A DNA stretch of 11,348 bases, taken from contig NZ_WMID02000059.1 of assembly GCF_009711165.2 (NCBI RefSeq), positions 1-11,348 on the forward strand, in the 5' to 3' direction. Positions 1 through 6,848 of this stretch are shown piece by piece. Under the pieces are notes generated by a model, which was not told the origin of the DNA, did no database searches, and saw nothing but the letters and a program-made list of their open reading frames with translations. Every line of letters starts with the position of its first letter. Position 1 is the stretch's first letter. Both the position numbers and the translations under genes were made by a program. Origin of the DNA: Flavobacterium sp. MC2016-06. Lineage in GTDB: Bacteria > Bacteroidota > Bacteroidia > Flavobacteriales > Flavobacteriaceae.

Positions 1-65
1 AAAGACCACATCAGGGTATTGATGGTAAAAAACCAATAGAAATGATAAATTCGTTACCGAAATAA
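1..65 (+). pseudogene. Probable C-terminal end of a DDE/integrase-core transposase (5' part outside window)
   Basis: An open frame enters from the left edge (first full codon at 3) and stops at TAA 63-65. It reads RPHQGIDGKKPIEMINSLPK. The RPHQG...K(K/T)P.E pattern resembles the extreme C-terminus of integrase-core (rve) transposases of the IS3/IS481 type, where an 'RPHQ-x-L/I-x-x-K-T-P' stretch follows the catalytic Glu. Only about 20 residues are visible, so the catalytic residues cannot be checked. It could be the end of an intact element, a remnant, or chance. No terminal inverted repeat can be recognised between the stop and the AsmA-like gene. Confidence 0.45.
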
Positions 66-75
66 GTAACCTTTA

Positions 76-119
76 CAATTCTGACGAAGGAAGAATCTTC
101 GCAAGTAACTCGACAAAGT
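76..119. repeat. Hairpin-forming intergenic repeat, possibly a dispersed flavobacterial element
   Basis: The segment contains a short hairpin, CGAAG (85-89) / CTTCG (97-101) around a 7-nt loop, followed by the phrase GCAAGTAACTCGACAAAG (101-118). From memory, this wording ('GACGAAGGA..AATCTTCGCAAGTAACTCGACAAAG') resembles short dispersed intergenic repeats common in Flavobacterium genomes. Only one copy lies in this window, so repeat status is not shown here. It lies between the transposase-like end and the 3' end of the AsmA-like gene. Confidence 0.4.
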
Positions 120-188
120 TTTGAAAATACGAAGCATAAATTTCTCCTTTATCAAAACGAAAATATGAATTCATTCAAAAAACAAATC

Positions 189-2651
189 CTACTTCTCCTT
201 CTTCCCCCACTTAATTTTCATTTTCCCTTCATCATCCATAGCAATTAAGTGCAGAACAATACCACGTTCTCTAACAGCGTCACGTTCGGCTTTGCTGGTT
301 ATTTTGACGTCGTTTTTGGAATTTCGGAGAGGGATGGTGAGGGCTAAATTAGTGCCTCGACCAAAGGAATAAATGCCTTCGATATCGAAGTTTAAGACAC
401 TCGAACTAATGGTTAAATTGTTGACATCGATCATCTGGCCACGAAGATTTACATTTCCTGACAAATCACTGAATGTAATGTTTTTGACATCGCGAAATGG
501 AAACGCAAATTTGCCAATCCTAACAATAGGTTCAAAATCTAATAAAGCACCTTGATTGACATTAAAACTTAAATTTCCCGTCATAGAGTTGGTAATCATT
601 TCCCCTTTATTGCTCATTAATCCCGTGAGATTGGTTTTTAAGCTAAGTTTACCTTTTATATTTTTTGGGGTAAAAGATTGGATTCCGAAATTATTAAAAG
701 ATCGTAAAAAGCTTGCAATGTCTACGCGGTTAACTTGCGCCATAGAGCGAAAAGTAAAATTGTTTCCGTTAGGCTCAATAGAACCGCTGTAGGCAATACT
801 GCCACCAGAGGTCTGAAGTGAGCCATTTTTAATATATAATCTCGAATTAACGAGCTGGATTGTTGCAATTGAATTGGTTGCAGCCAATTTTCCATAATTA
901 ATTTTATCTGCTTTTAAGTTTAAAACCATACTGCATTTTTCGATTACAGATCGCATCTGATTTGAAAAGTTGACACTTTTAGCTGGTTTTTGAACTGTTT
1001 TTTTAGATTGTGAGGTTTTTAAAATGCCTAAGAATTGTTTCACATCAACATTAGGGCAGTAGACATTCCAGTTAACTACCATTTTTTCGGGTGCATCGTA
1101 ATATAGATTTAAGAAATTATCGATTTTCCCGTCTATTACAATACTGTTTTTCTGGTGTTTGTAGGTGATTTTCTTGATAAGAAGTGCTTCTTCTGTAAAA
1201 GACAATTGAATGTTGGTATCTTCGGCATGAACGTTTTTCGGAATATAATCAAAAGAGGCATTGCTTACGTTTACATCGCCTGTAAAACGTGGTTTGGCAA
1301 TGTACAAATCGACAATATTAAACTGAAAATTTAAGTTTGCAGTAGCGTGTCCGCTCGTGAACTGAATCCATTTTTCACTGCACATTTCATTGATTTTCTT
1401 AATGTCAAAATCAGAATTTATTTTTCCTGTAGCTATAGGTTTTTCTAAATTATTAATAATAGCCTGCGGGATCAAAACGGGAATGTTTTGGTAATTTCCT
1501 GAAAAATGGGTTAGAATAATTGCCGAATTGGCATCGTTGTAACCATTTTTTGTTTTGAAATTATTTGTAAAAATACCTTTGAAAGCGCAATCGCTAAAAG
1601 TTCCGTCAGGAATAGTGAGTTCATTTTTTTTAATAACAGCCTGAACTACAATCTTTGGATCGCCTTCGGCATTAAAATCACCTTTAATGTCGCAATTTAC
1701 ATCAATAGGTTTGGTGAGATTAAACATATTTAATTTAGAACTTATGTTTCCTGATAATAAATTGGACGCATTTTTCCATAAAATAGTTGTTCCAATGTTG
1801 ATGCCGAAAAGAGCATTGGCTTTGCCAATATTAAAAAAGGCAGCGATATCAAAAGTGTCAGAACCAATTTTTAGTTTCTTGGTTTCGACATTTATTTTTT
1901 CATTTTCATCAGAATACGAAATGTCAAAATTTCCTTCAAGTACTTTTTGTTTGGCAAAACTTCCGTGCACAGTACTAAAAGCCAAACTATTGATTTTGGT
2001 TTTCAAATATAAATTAGTCTGCCAGTTATCATCATCATAATCTACTTTCGATTCTAAATTCGAAACATCAAAATCAAATAATTTATGCCCAACCTGATTG
2101 TCTATAATAAGATGAACTTGGCTGAGGTTGATTTCGCCTATTGTAGTTTCTGGTTTTTCTTTGCTATTGGGCGTTTTTTTCTTTTTTGGTTTAAAAATAT
2201 TAGCATTAGAGTAACCATCAGGAGCTTTGTAGATGTAAATATCGGCTTCGTTAATTACAATTTTATGAATGTTGATTTCATGCTGTAATAAACTCCAAAC
2301 ATTTAATCTCGCTTCAATTTCTTGCGCTTTTAATAAAGTATGGTGATGAGTCTGCCATTGATTGTCTTTTACTTCGACATCTTTTAAGGCCAAAGTGAAA
2401 TTAGGGAAACCAGTTAAAAATTTATAATGAAAATCGCCAACATGAAATTTTCCGTTAATGTTCTCATTGATTTTAGTATTGATCTTGGCAATAATTTCGG
2501 TTTTATTTTGATTAAAATACACAGACAAAGCGCCGCATGCAAGAAGAAGCAGTCCTATAAGTATGGCAATAGAAATGCCTAAACGTTTCAAATGTTTTTT
2601 AAAAGGAGCAGATTTTAAATAATTTTTTATTTTGAGTGAAATTTCTTCCAT
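189..2651 (-). CDS. AsmA-like family membrane-anchored envelope protein
   Basis: This 820-residue protein has a basic N-terminus (residues 1-23), one hydrophobic membrane segment at about 24-45, and a long periplasmic part rich in short beta strands. That is the AsmA/bridge-like lipid-transfer architecture. The N-terminal AsmA region (about 46-150, with NINGKFHVGDFHYKFLTGFP and 'LNVWSLLQHEINIHKIVINEA') is followed by a Lys-rich linker (155-167). The C-terminal AsmA_2-like region spans about 595-785, with NGSLQTSGGSIAYSG and GNLSFNVNQGALLDFEP. A second polar linker is at 546-560. AsmA relatives act in outer-membrane biogenesis and are proposed to move phospholipid between membranes; the specific role here is unknown. 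The gene is monocistronic and divergent from the thioredoxin gene. ATG 2651 precedes the basic and membrane segments directly. No convincing terminator is visible after the TAG stop at 189-191. Confidence 0.85.
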   Translation of the reverse strand: MEEISLKIKNYLKSAPFKKHLKRLGISIAILIGLLLLACGALSVYFNQNKTEIIAKINTKINENINGKFHVGDFHYKFLTGFPNFTLALKDVEVKDNQWQTHHHTLLKAQEIEARLNVWSLLQHEINIHKIVINEADIYIYKAPDGYSNANIFKPKKKKTPNSKEKPETTIGEINLSQVHLIIDNQVGHKLFDFDVSNLESKVDYDDDNWQTNLYLKTKINSLAFSTVHGSFAKQKVLEGNFDISYSDENEKINVETKKLKIGSDTFDIAAFFNIGKANALFGINIGTTILWKNASNLLSGNISSKLNMFNLTKPIDVNCDIKGDFNAEGDPKIVVQAVIKKNELTIPDGTFSDCAFKGIFTNNFKTKNGYNDANSAIILTHFSGNYQNIPVLIPQAIINNLEKPIATGKINSDFDIKKINEMCSEKWIQFTSGHATANLNFQFNIVDLYIAKPRFTGDVNVSNASFDYIPKNVHAEDTNIQLSFTEEALLIKKITYKHQKNSIVIDGKIDNFLNLYYDAPEKMVVNWNVYCPNVDVKQFLGILKTSQSKKTVQKPAKSVNFSNQMRSVIEKCSMVLNLKADKINYGKLAATNSIATIQLVNSRLYIKNGSLQTSGGSIAYSGSIEPNGNNFTFRSMAQVNRVDIASFLRSFNNFGIQSFTPKNIKGKLSLKTNLTGLMSNKGEMITNSMTGNLSFNVNQGALLDFEPIVRIGKFAFPFRDVKNITFSDLSGNVNLRGQMIDVNNLTISSSVLNFDIEGIYSFGRGTNLALTIPLRNSKNDVKITSKAERDAVRERGIVLHLIAMDDEGKMKIKWGKKEK

Positions 2652-2703
2652 AAGACCGAATTTTCTTAATCATTAAAGGTAGTGCAAAAATGAATTGGTT
2701 AAT

Positions 2704-2711
2704 CAAAAATA
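2704..2711 (-). promoter_or_regulatory. Candidate -7 element for the AsmA-like gene
   Basis: On the minus strand this reads TATTTTTG, matching the Bacteroidota sigma-A -7 consensus TAnnTTTG, 52 bp upstream of the ATG at 2651. No TTG -33 element is found about 19 bp further upstream, so the call rests on the -7 box and position alone. Confidence 0.35.
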
Positions 2712-2836
2712 CTAAAAAGTTGAATTATTCATAAGTTAAAACCTACGTATTTTAAGGAAAACATTAATATAATTATTGACAATACATTTATAATGAAAAC
2801 TAATTTGGTTATGGTGTTTGATTTGTTTTTAATTTT

Positions 2837-2844
2837 TAAATTTG
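2837..2844 (+). promoter_or_regulatory. Candidate -7 element of the thioredoxin promoter
   Basis: TAAATTTG matches TAnnTTTG. A TTTG at 2817-2820 could serve as the -33 element, with a 16-bp spacer that is slightly short. The box ends 52 bp before the thioredoxin ATG at 2897, leaving a leader of roughly 45 nt. Position and match are good; the short spacer keeps this moderate. Confidence 0.45.
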
Positions 2845-2896
2845 TACTCTAGTTTGAACAATTAATTATTCAGACATAATTTAAATATAAGATATT

Positions 2897-3214
2897 ATGG
2901 CATTAGCAATAACAGATGCTACTTTTGACGAAGTAGTTTTGAAATCAGATAAACCAGTAATGGTAGATTTTTGGGCAGCATGGTGTGGTCCTTGTAGAAT
3001 GGTTGGTCCAATCATTGACCAATTAAGCGAGGAGTACGACGGTAAAGTAGTTGTTGGTAAAGTAGATGTAGATGCAAACCAAGAATTCGCTGCTAAATAT
3101 GGTGTGCGTAACATACCAACTGTTTTAGTTTTTCACAAAGGTGAAGTTGTAGGTAAACAAGTAGGAGTTGCTCCGAAACAAACTTACGCAGATAGTTTAG
3201 ACGCTTTGTTGTAA
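2897..3214 (+). CDS. trxA: Thioredoxin
   Basis: This is a full-length 105-residue cytosolic thioredoxin, the usual size for the family. The redox motif WCGPC has its cysteines at C30 and C33. The buried acid is D24 in VDFWA, and the cis-proline is P74 in NIPT. It reduces protein disulfides and is itself reduced by thioredoxin reductase. There is no signal peptide, so it is a general cytoplasmic thioredoxin rather than a TlpA/ResA-type envelope protein. ATG 2897 gives the standard N-terminus (MALAITDATFDEVV). No Shine-Dalgarno is seen; the leader is A/T-rich. The gene stands alone, divergent from the AsmA-like gene, and ends 21 bp before a strong hairpin terminator. Confidence 0.97.
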   Translation: MALAITDATFDEVVLKSDKPVMVDFWAAWCGPCRMVGPIIDQLSEEYDGKVVVGKVDVDANQEFAAKYGVRNIPTVLVFHKGEVVGKQVGVAPKQTYADSLDALL

Positions 3215-3235
3215 TCGTAAGATTATAATCTATAT

Positions 3236-3267
3236 AAAAAAGGTTTGACGAAAGTCAAGCCTTTTTT
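3236..3267. terminator. Bidirectional intrinsic terminator between trxA and the histidine kinase gene
   Basis: The perfect stem contains GGTTTGAC (3242-3249) and GTCAAGCC (3254-3261) with one T-G wobble, closed by a GAAA tetraloop (3250-3253). It is extended by A/T pairs to 3236-3267, giving 14 bp in total. A run of six T (3262-3267) follows the GC core on the plus strand and a run of six A precedes it, so the hairpin can end transcription from both convergent genes. The TAA stop of the kinase gene (3266-3268 on the minus strand) overlaps its right arm. Confidence 0.9.
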
Positions 3268-5341
3268 ATTGAAATATAATGGTAAAAGTAGTTCCAATAT
3301 TGGGTGCCGATGTAACTTCGACTTTGCAGTTTATCACCAAGGCCAAATCTCGGATTAAATGCAGACCTAAACCCGATTTAATTCCTATAACTTCGGCATC
3401 ATCATAAAGTGCTCTAAACTGTTCCTGCGTGCCGCCAGATCCGTTATCGGTAATAGAAAGTAAGATTTGGTTGTTTTCTTCCCAAGCCTTCCAGAGTATA
3501 CTGCTGTTGTTTTTATCAAGCGCTTTTATGGCATTTCCAGTTAGATTCCTGATAATGGTTTTTAGATAATTTTCATCTGTTTCCAGTATAATGTTTTCTG
3601 GGTTTTCAAATACAAATTGTACGTTTTCTACACTTAAAAAGTGGTTTTTTATGTCATTGAATACATCGCTGACAGGAAATTTTTGAGTATGAAGTTTAAA
3701 ATTCTCCATTTGACCTTTGCTCCAAAGCAGAATATCTTCCATAGACGATAATAAATTTTCGGCGCCTGTAATAACCTTGGCCTGCATGCGTAAAGCAGTT
3801 TCTTCATCGATAAGTTCTGGACTTTCTTTTTGAAGATGTAAAAAGTGAATTAAATTAGCAACAGGACTTCTTAAATCATGATTTAAAATACCAAAAAAGC
3901 GTGCTTTTATTTTATTCGCCTCATCCAATTCTTTATTTAAAAGCTGTAATTTTTCATTTGTCTTTTTACGATTTCGGCTTTGATTGAATAATAAGACTCC
4001 AATAATGGCAACCAATCCAAGTCCGAAGATTAAAAATAAAAGCTGTTTTTTAGCCTCTTTAATCGCTATGTTTTTTATGGTATTCTGAATCGAGAGATTT
4101 TTTATTTCTTGTCCCTTAGTTTTGTTTTGATAACGTGCTTCGGCATTTGCAATATTCTGCTTGGCAGATTCCAGCAGGATTTCGTTATTGTATTTGCTGT
4201 AGATTTCATTGTAATCATAAGCTTTTTTCCAAAGCCCTAAGGCGGCATAACTTTGAGATAATTTTTTATTAATGATTACAAAGGATTCCTTGTCGTAATT
4301 GAGTGCATCTTTTGAAGCCAAAGTCAATGTTTCAATTGCTTTTTTATAATCGCCTTTTTCATACAGCACGAGTCCCATAATCATATTAGCTTCCATAATA
4401 ATATCTTCGTCATTCGATTTTTGCCCAAATAAAACCGCTTTTTTAGCATAATTATAAGCCGTATTCGTTTGGTGTTCTGCTATATAATATTCAGACATGC
4501 TTCGGTTGGCGAAACTCAAATTAAGAAACAAAGAATCTTTTACGGTAGGATAAGTATAGGTTAAATGGTAATATTTTTGAACGCTGTCGAGCTTCTTTAG
4601 CGGTACATAACACTGCATATAATAATTACAGGAAAAGGCGCTGACGTAAGGCGATGTTTTAATATATGGAGCCGCATAATTGAGATACTCAATCGCTTTA
4701 TTGTACTGTTTCATTTTAATGTAAGCACTGGCAATCTGACTGTATGAAACACCAATGTTTTCATAATTGGTAGCGCTTTTCTCAATTTGCTTTTTATAGT
4801 TTATAGCTTTTAATTGATAACTAATAAAAGTTTCATATTCATATTTATCAAGATAATATTCACCAAGACTTCCGTTAAGAACCGCTTGCGTATACGTGTT
4901 TTTTGTAGTATCGAGTACTTGCTTAATGTAACTTATAAGCTGTTCTCTTTTTGAAGTTTGATTAAGAGCATAATAAATATAATTGAGACGCATTAAAGTA
5001 TTAGTCTCAATTTTTAGATGTTTAACTTTTTTTGCATTTTCTAATGAAAGTTCATAATTAACTAAAGCATTTTGATATTGATTGTTGCTGAATTCAAATG
5101 CAAAGCCTCTGAAGAAATAGAATTTACCTAAAAAAGCAAAATGGTTTTTAGAAAGTTTGATTCCTTTTTCGGATTCTATTAAAAGTTTTGGATAATCTTC
5201 TAATTCTTTAATCTTGTTGCAGTAATTAACCCAAGCCAAAAGTTTTTCGTCTGTAGTTTTATATTGTGCCAAATTTGGTTTTTGCTGAGCAAAAACAGTC
5301 AAGCTGATAAAATACAGAAACAAAAAACCTATTTTTTTCAT
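3266..5341 (-). CDS. TPR-containing membrane sensor histidine kinase (HisKA/HATPase_c)
   Basis: The protein has 691 residues. It begins with a signal peptide (about 1-19, ending VFAQQ), followed by a predicted periplasmic helical region with tetratricopeptide-like repeats (about 70-390; for example 194-224 and 315-345). A membrane segment lies at about 433-452 and a coiled coil at about 458-480. The cytoplasmic kinase core follows: H-box FFGILNHDLRSP with phospho-acceptor H488, N-box IIRNLTGNAIKAL (N599/N603), G1 box DNGSG (632-636) and G2 box GIKSGLGL (653-660). All motifs needed for activity are present. It should phosphorylate the LytTR regulator encoded just upstream, whose stop overlaps this start codon by ATGA. 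LytTR regulators more often pair with LytS-type (His_kinase, PF06580) kinases, so a HisKA-type partner is less usual. The ligand is unknown. Confidence 0.92.
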   Translation of the reverse strand: MKKIGFLFLYFISLTVFAQQKPNLAQYKTTDEKLLAWVNYCNKIKELEDYPKLLIESEKGIKLSKNHFAFLGKFYFFRGFAFEFSNNQYQNALVNYELSLENAKKVKHLKIETNTLMRLNYIYYALNQTSKREQLISYIKQVLDTTKNTYTQAVLNGSLGEYYLDKYEYETFISYQLKAINYKKQIEKSATNYENIGVSYSQIASAYIKMKQYNKAIEYLNYAAPYIKTSPYVSAFSCNYYMQCYVPLKKLDSVQKYYHLTYTYPTVKDSLFLNLSFANRSMSEYYIAEHQTNTAYNYAKKAVLFGQKSNDEDIIMEANMIMGLVLYEKGDYKKAIETLTLASKDALNYDKESFVIINKKLSQSYAALGLWKKAYDYNEIYSKYNNEILLESAKQNIANAEARYQNKTKGQEIKNLSIQNTIKNIAIKEAKKQLLFLIFGLGLVAIIGVLLFNQSRNRKKTNEKLQLLNKELDEANKIKARFFGILNHDLRSPVANLIHFLHLQKESPELIDEETALRMQAKVITGAENLLSSMEDILLWSKGQMENFKLHTQKFPVSDVFNDIKNHFLSVENVQFVFENPENIILETDENYLKTIIRNLTGNAIKALDKNNSSILWKAWEENNQILLSITDNGSGGTQEQFRALYDDAEVIGIKSGLGLHLIRDLALVINCKVEVTSAPNIGTTFTIIFQ

Positions 5342-6045
5342 GAGAACAGGTTTAGGTTTTCTTTGTAACTTCTTCCAACAGGAATTGCGATGTTGTTGTT
5401 TAAAATAATCTCGCTGGAGTTTATTTTCTGAATAAATTGCTTCTGTACAGCATAACTTCTGTGAATTCTAATAAAAGATTGAAAATGATCTTCTTTCAAT
5501 AAATTTCCGATACTCGACAAAACACAATGTCTTTTTTTATCGGTAATCACGAGCGTATAATCTTTTAAAGCTTCGAGATACAGAATCTCATGAAGTTTAA
5601 CTTTAGTCTGTTCATGGCCTTCTTTAATATAAATAGTATCACCGCCAATACTGGCTTCAAAAAGTGAAGCTTTAAGTTTGATCTCCATAAACTCTTCAAT
5701 ACGGCTTATGGTTTGGGTAAAGCGATCTAGTTTTAGAGGTTTTACGATAAAATCTAAAGTTTCGATCTGAAAACTTTCTACAGCATGTTCGGGATGCGCT
5801 GTGATAAAAATACAAACCGGAATTTCTAAGGCTTGTTTTCTAAACTCAATACCGCTTAAACCTGGCATATCGATGTCTAAAAATAAGATGTCTACTTTTT
5901 CTTTTTCTATAAATGGAAGCGCTTTTTCGGCCGATTCAAAAACACCCAAAATATCCAGAACAGGAAATTTTTTAGCGTAAGAAAGCTCCGTAAGTCTGTC
6001 TATTTCGTCATCATCAACAATAATGCAAGAATATTTTTTAATCAT
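5338..6045 (-). CDS. LytTR-family response regulator
   Basis: This 235-residue regulator has an N-terminal receiver domain (about 5-120) with an acidic pocket D11-D13, phospho-acceptor D57 in FLDIDMPG, T82 and K102 in VKPL. A C-terminal LytTR DNA-binding domain follows (about 135-235), with LHEILYLEALKDY, FIRIHRSYAV and IPVGRSYKENL. LytTR domains bind short direct repeats placed about two helical turns apart. It is the first gene of the operon and its TGA overlaps the ATG of the kinase gene, which suggests translational coupling and a fixed ratio. A candidate operator lies 46-81 bp upstream of its start (6091-6126). ATG 6045 gives the usual receiver N-terminus (KKYSCIIVDDDE). Confidence 0.95.
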   Translation of the reverse strand: MIKKYSCIIVDDDEIDRLTELSYAKKFPVLDILGVFESAEKALPFIEKEKVDILFLDIDMPGLSGIEFRKQALEIPVCIFITAHPEHAVESFQIETLDFIVKPLKLDRFTQTISRIEEFMEIKLKASLFEASIGGDTIYIKEGHEQTKVKLHEILYLEALKDYTLVITDKKRHCVLSSIGNLLKEDHFQSFIRIHRSYAVQKQFIQKINSSEIILNNNIAIPVGRSYKENLNLFS

Positions 6046-6083
6046 AAAACGGAATTTGCTGCATGTAAAAACAATAAAACGGA
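6044..6083. repeat. Second direct repeat ATAAAACGGA with 30-bp period in the regulator leader
   Basis: ATAAAACGGA occurs exactly at 6044-6053 and at 6074-6083, starts 30 bp apart. The first copy overlaps the regulator's start codon (minus strand, 6043-6045). In the transcript direction the unit reads TCCGTTTTAT. It could be a second protein site or an mRNA element, or an accident of AT-rich sequence. Confidence 0.35.
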
Positions 6084-6090
6084 TTAAAAT

Positions 6091-6126
6091 ATGTCGTCTG
6101 TCTATTTAAAATGTTGTTTGTCTATT
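6091..6126. promoter_or_regulatory. Imperfect direct repeat with 20-bp period, candidate LytTR operator
   Basis: ATGTCGTCTGTCTATT (6091-6106) and ATGTTGTTTGTCTATT (6111-6126) match at 14 of 16 positions, and both differences are C/T. Their starts are 20 bp apart, so equivalent bases face nearly the same side of the helix. LytTR regulators are known to bind such paired direct repeats. The site lies directly upstream of the LytTR regulator gene and 153 bp before the divergent lipoprotein gene. Binding by this regulator is inferred, not shown. Confidence 0.55.
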
Positions 6127-6279
6127 AGCTGTTTTTACGCCGATTTTAATCACGCAAATTTGTCTCAGAATTAATTCATAAGACAAAACAAATAGTCATT
6201 TTTCCCTGATTGACTTTTACAAAAATAAGCTATTGAATTAAATAAGAATCATTTAATAAAAATTTAAAACCAAATTATT

Positions 6280-6798
6280 ATGAAATTTTTTAAAACCATT
6301 TTAGCCATTTTAGTAGTTGCAATTGCTACATCTTCATGCAGCGGTGATGATGGAACTGATGGAATCGACGGAGAGAAAGGAACCGCAAATGTTATTTATA
6401 GTGCATGGTTAACGGCTCCGGCAGCAGTTTCAGAAACAATTGATAATACTGCTGGGGTATCTACTACGATTAATGCACCAGAATTGTCTGAAGACATTCT
6501 TGCAAAAGGAACGATATTGGTTTATGTGTCTTTTGGATTAGGCACTTTTGAACTTCCTTATACATCATTAGCTGGCGGAACCATCAATACTATTACTGCT
6601 ATATCTACTGTCCAAAAAATCAAATTATTCAGATTTAGACATTCAGGAGTAGGTCTTCCAGGTCTCCCAACATCTCTTGCTTGGCGCTATATTTTGATTC
6701 CAGGAGGTGTTGCAGCAGCAGCAGGAAAAGCCGCGAAGGTGGATTATTCTAAAATGAGTTACGAAGAAGTTTGTGCACATTTTAATATTCAACCGTAG
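6280..6798 (+). CDS. Small collagen-like surface lipoprotein
   Basis: The protein has 172 residues. A type II signal peptide has a basic start (MKFFK), a hydrophobic core and lipobox TSSC, with lipidation at C20. SGDDGTDGIDGEKG follows directly: the acidic start resembles the Bacteroidota lipoprotein export signal that sends lipoproteins to the cell surface, and it contains four Gly-X-Y collagen-like triplets. The rest (from about 35, ANVIYSAWLTAP) resembles small collagen-like lipoproteins of Bacteroidota; no enzyme motif is seen. The function is unknown. The gene is divergent from the two-component operon and 50 bp upstream of a second lipoprotein gene with a near-identical translation leader, so the two are probably co-transcribed. 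No clear TAnnTTTG box was found in front; the closest, CAAATTTG near 6164, has one mismatch. Confidence 0.85.
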   Translation: MKFFKTILAILVVAIATSSCSGDDGTDGIDGEKGTANVIYSAWLTAPAAVSETIDNTAGVSTTINAPELSEDILAKGTILVYVSFGLGTFELPYTSLAGGTINTITAISTVQKIKLFRFRHSGVGLPGLPTSLAWRYILIPGGVAAAAGKAAKVDYSKMSYEEVCAHFNIQP

Positions 6799-6848
6799 TT
6801 TTTTCGAAGAAAACAGATTTAAAAAGAACAATTTAAACCAAAATTAGT

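Noticed and set aside
54..137. Minus-strand 27-codon open frame with a strong AAGGAG site upstream (MLRIFKTLSSYLRR...)
   Set aside because: It lies inside the hairpin repeat and runs into the transposase-like end. The composition is not protein-like and the Shine-Dalgarno match alone is weak evidence in a lineage that rarely uses one.
2776..2794. TTGACA and TATAAT, resembling a sigma-70 promoter
   Set aside because: The spacing is only 7 bp, and Bacteroidota sigma factors use TTG/TAnnTTTG instead. Chance in AT-rich DNA.
2652..2896. Possible small RNA or riboswitch in the AsmA/trxA divergent gap
   Set aside because: No stable hairpin with a T run and no conserved aptamer pattern is visible; the candidate promoter elements explain the gap.
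2881..3114. 77-codon minus-strand open frame opposite trxA
   Set aside because: It is an antisense shadow of a highly conserved gene, with low-complexity Thr/Ser content.
6712..6723. Short GCA-type trinucleotide run in the first lipoprotein gene
   Set aside because: About four units encoding Ala residues. Too short to suggest phase variation.
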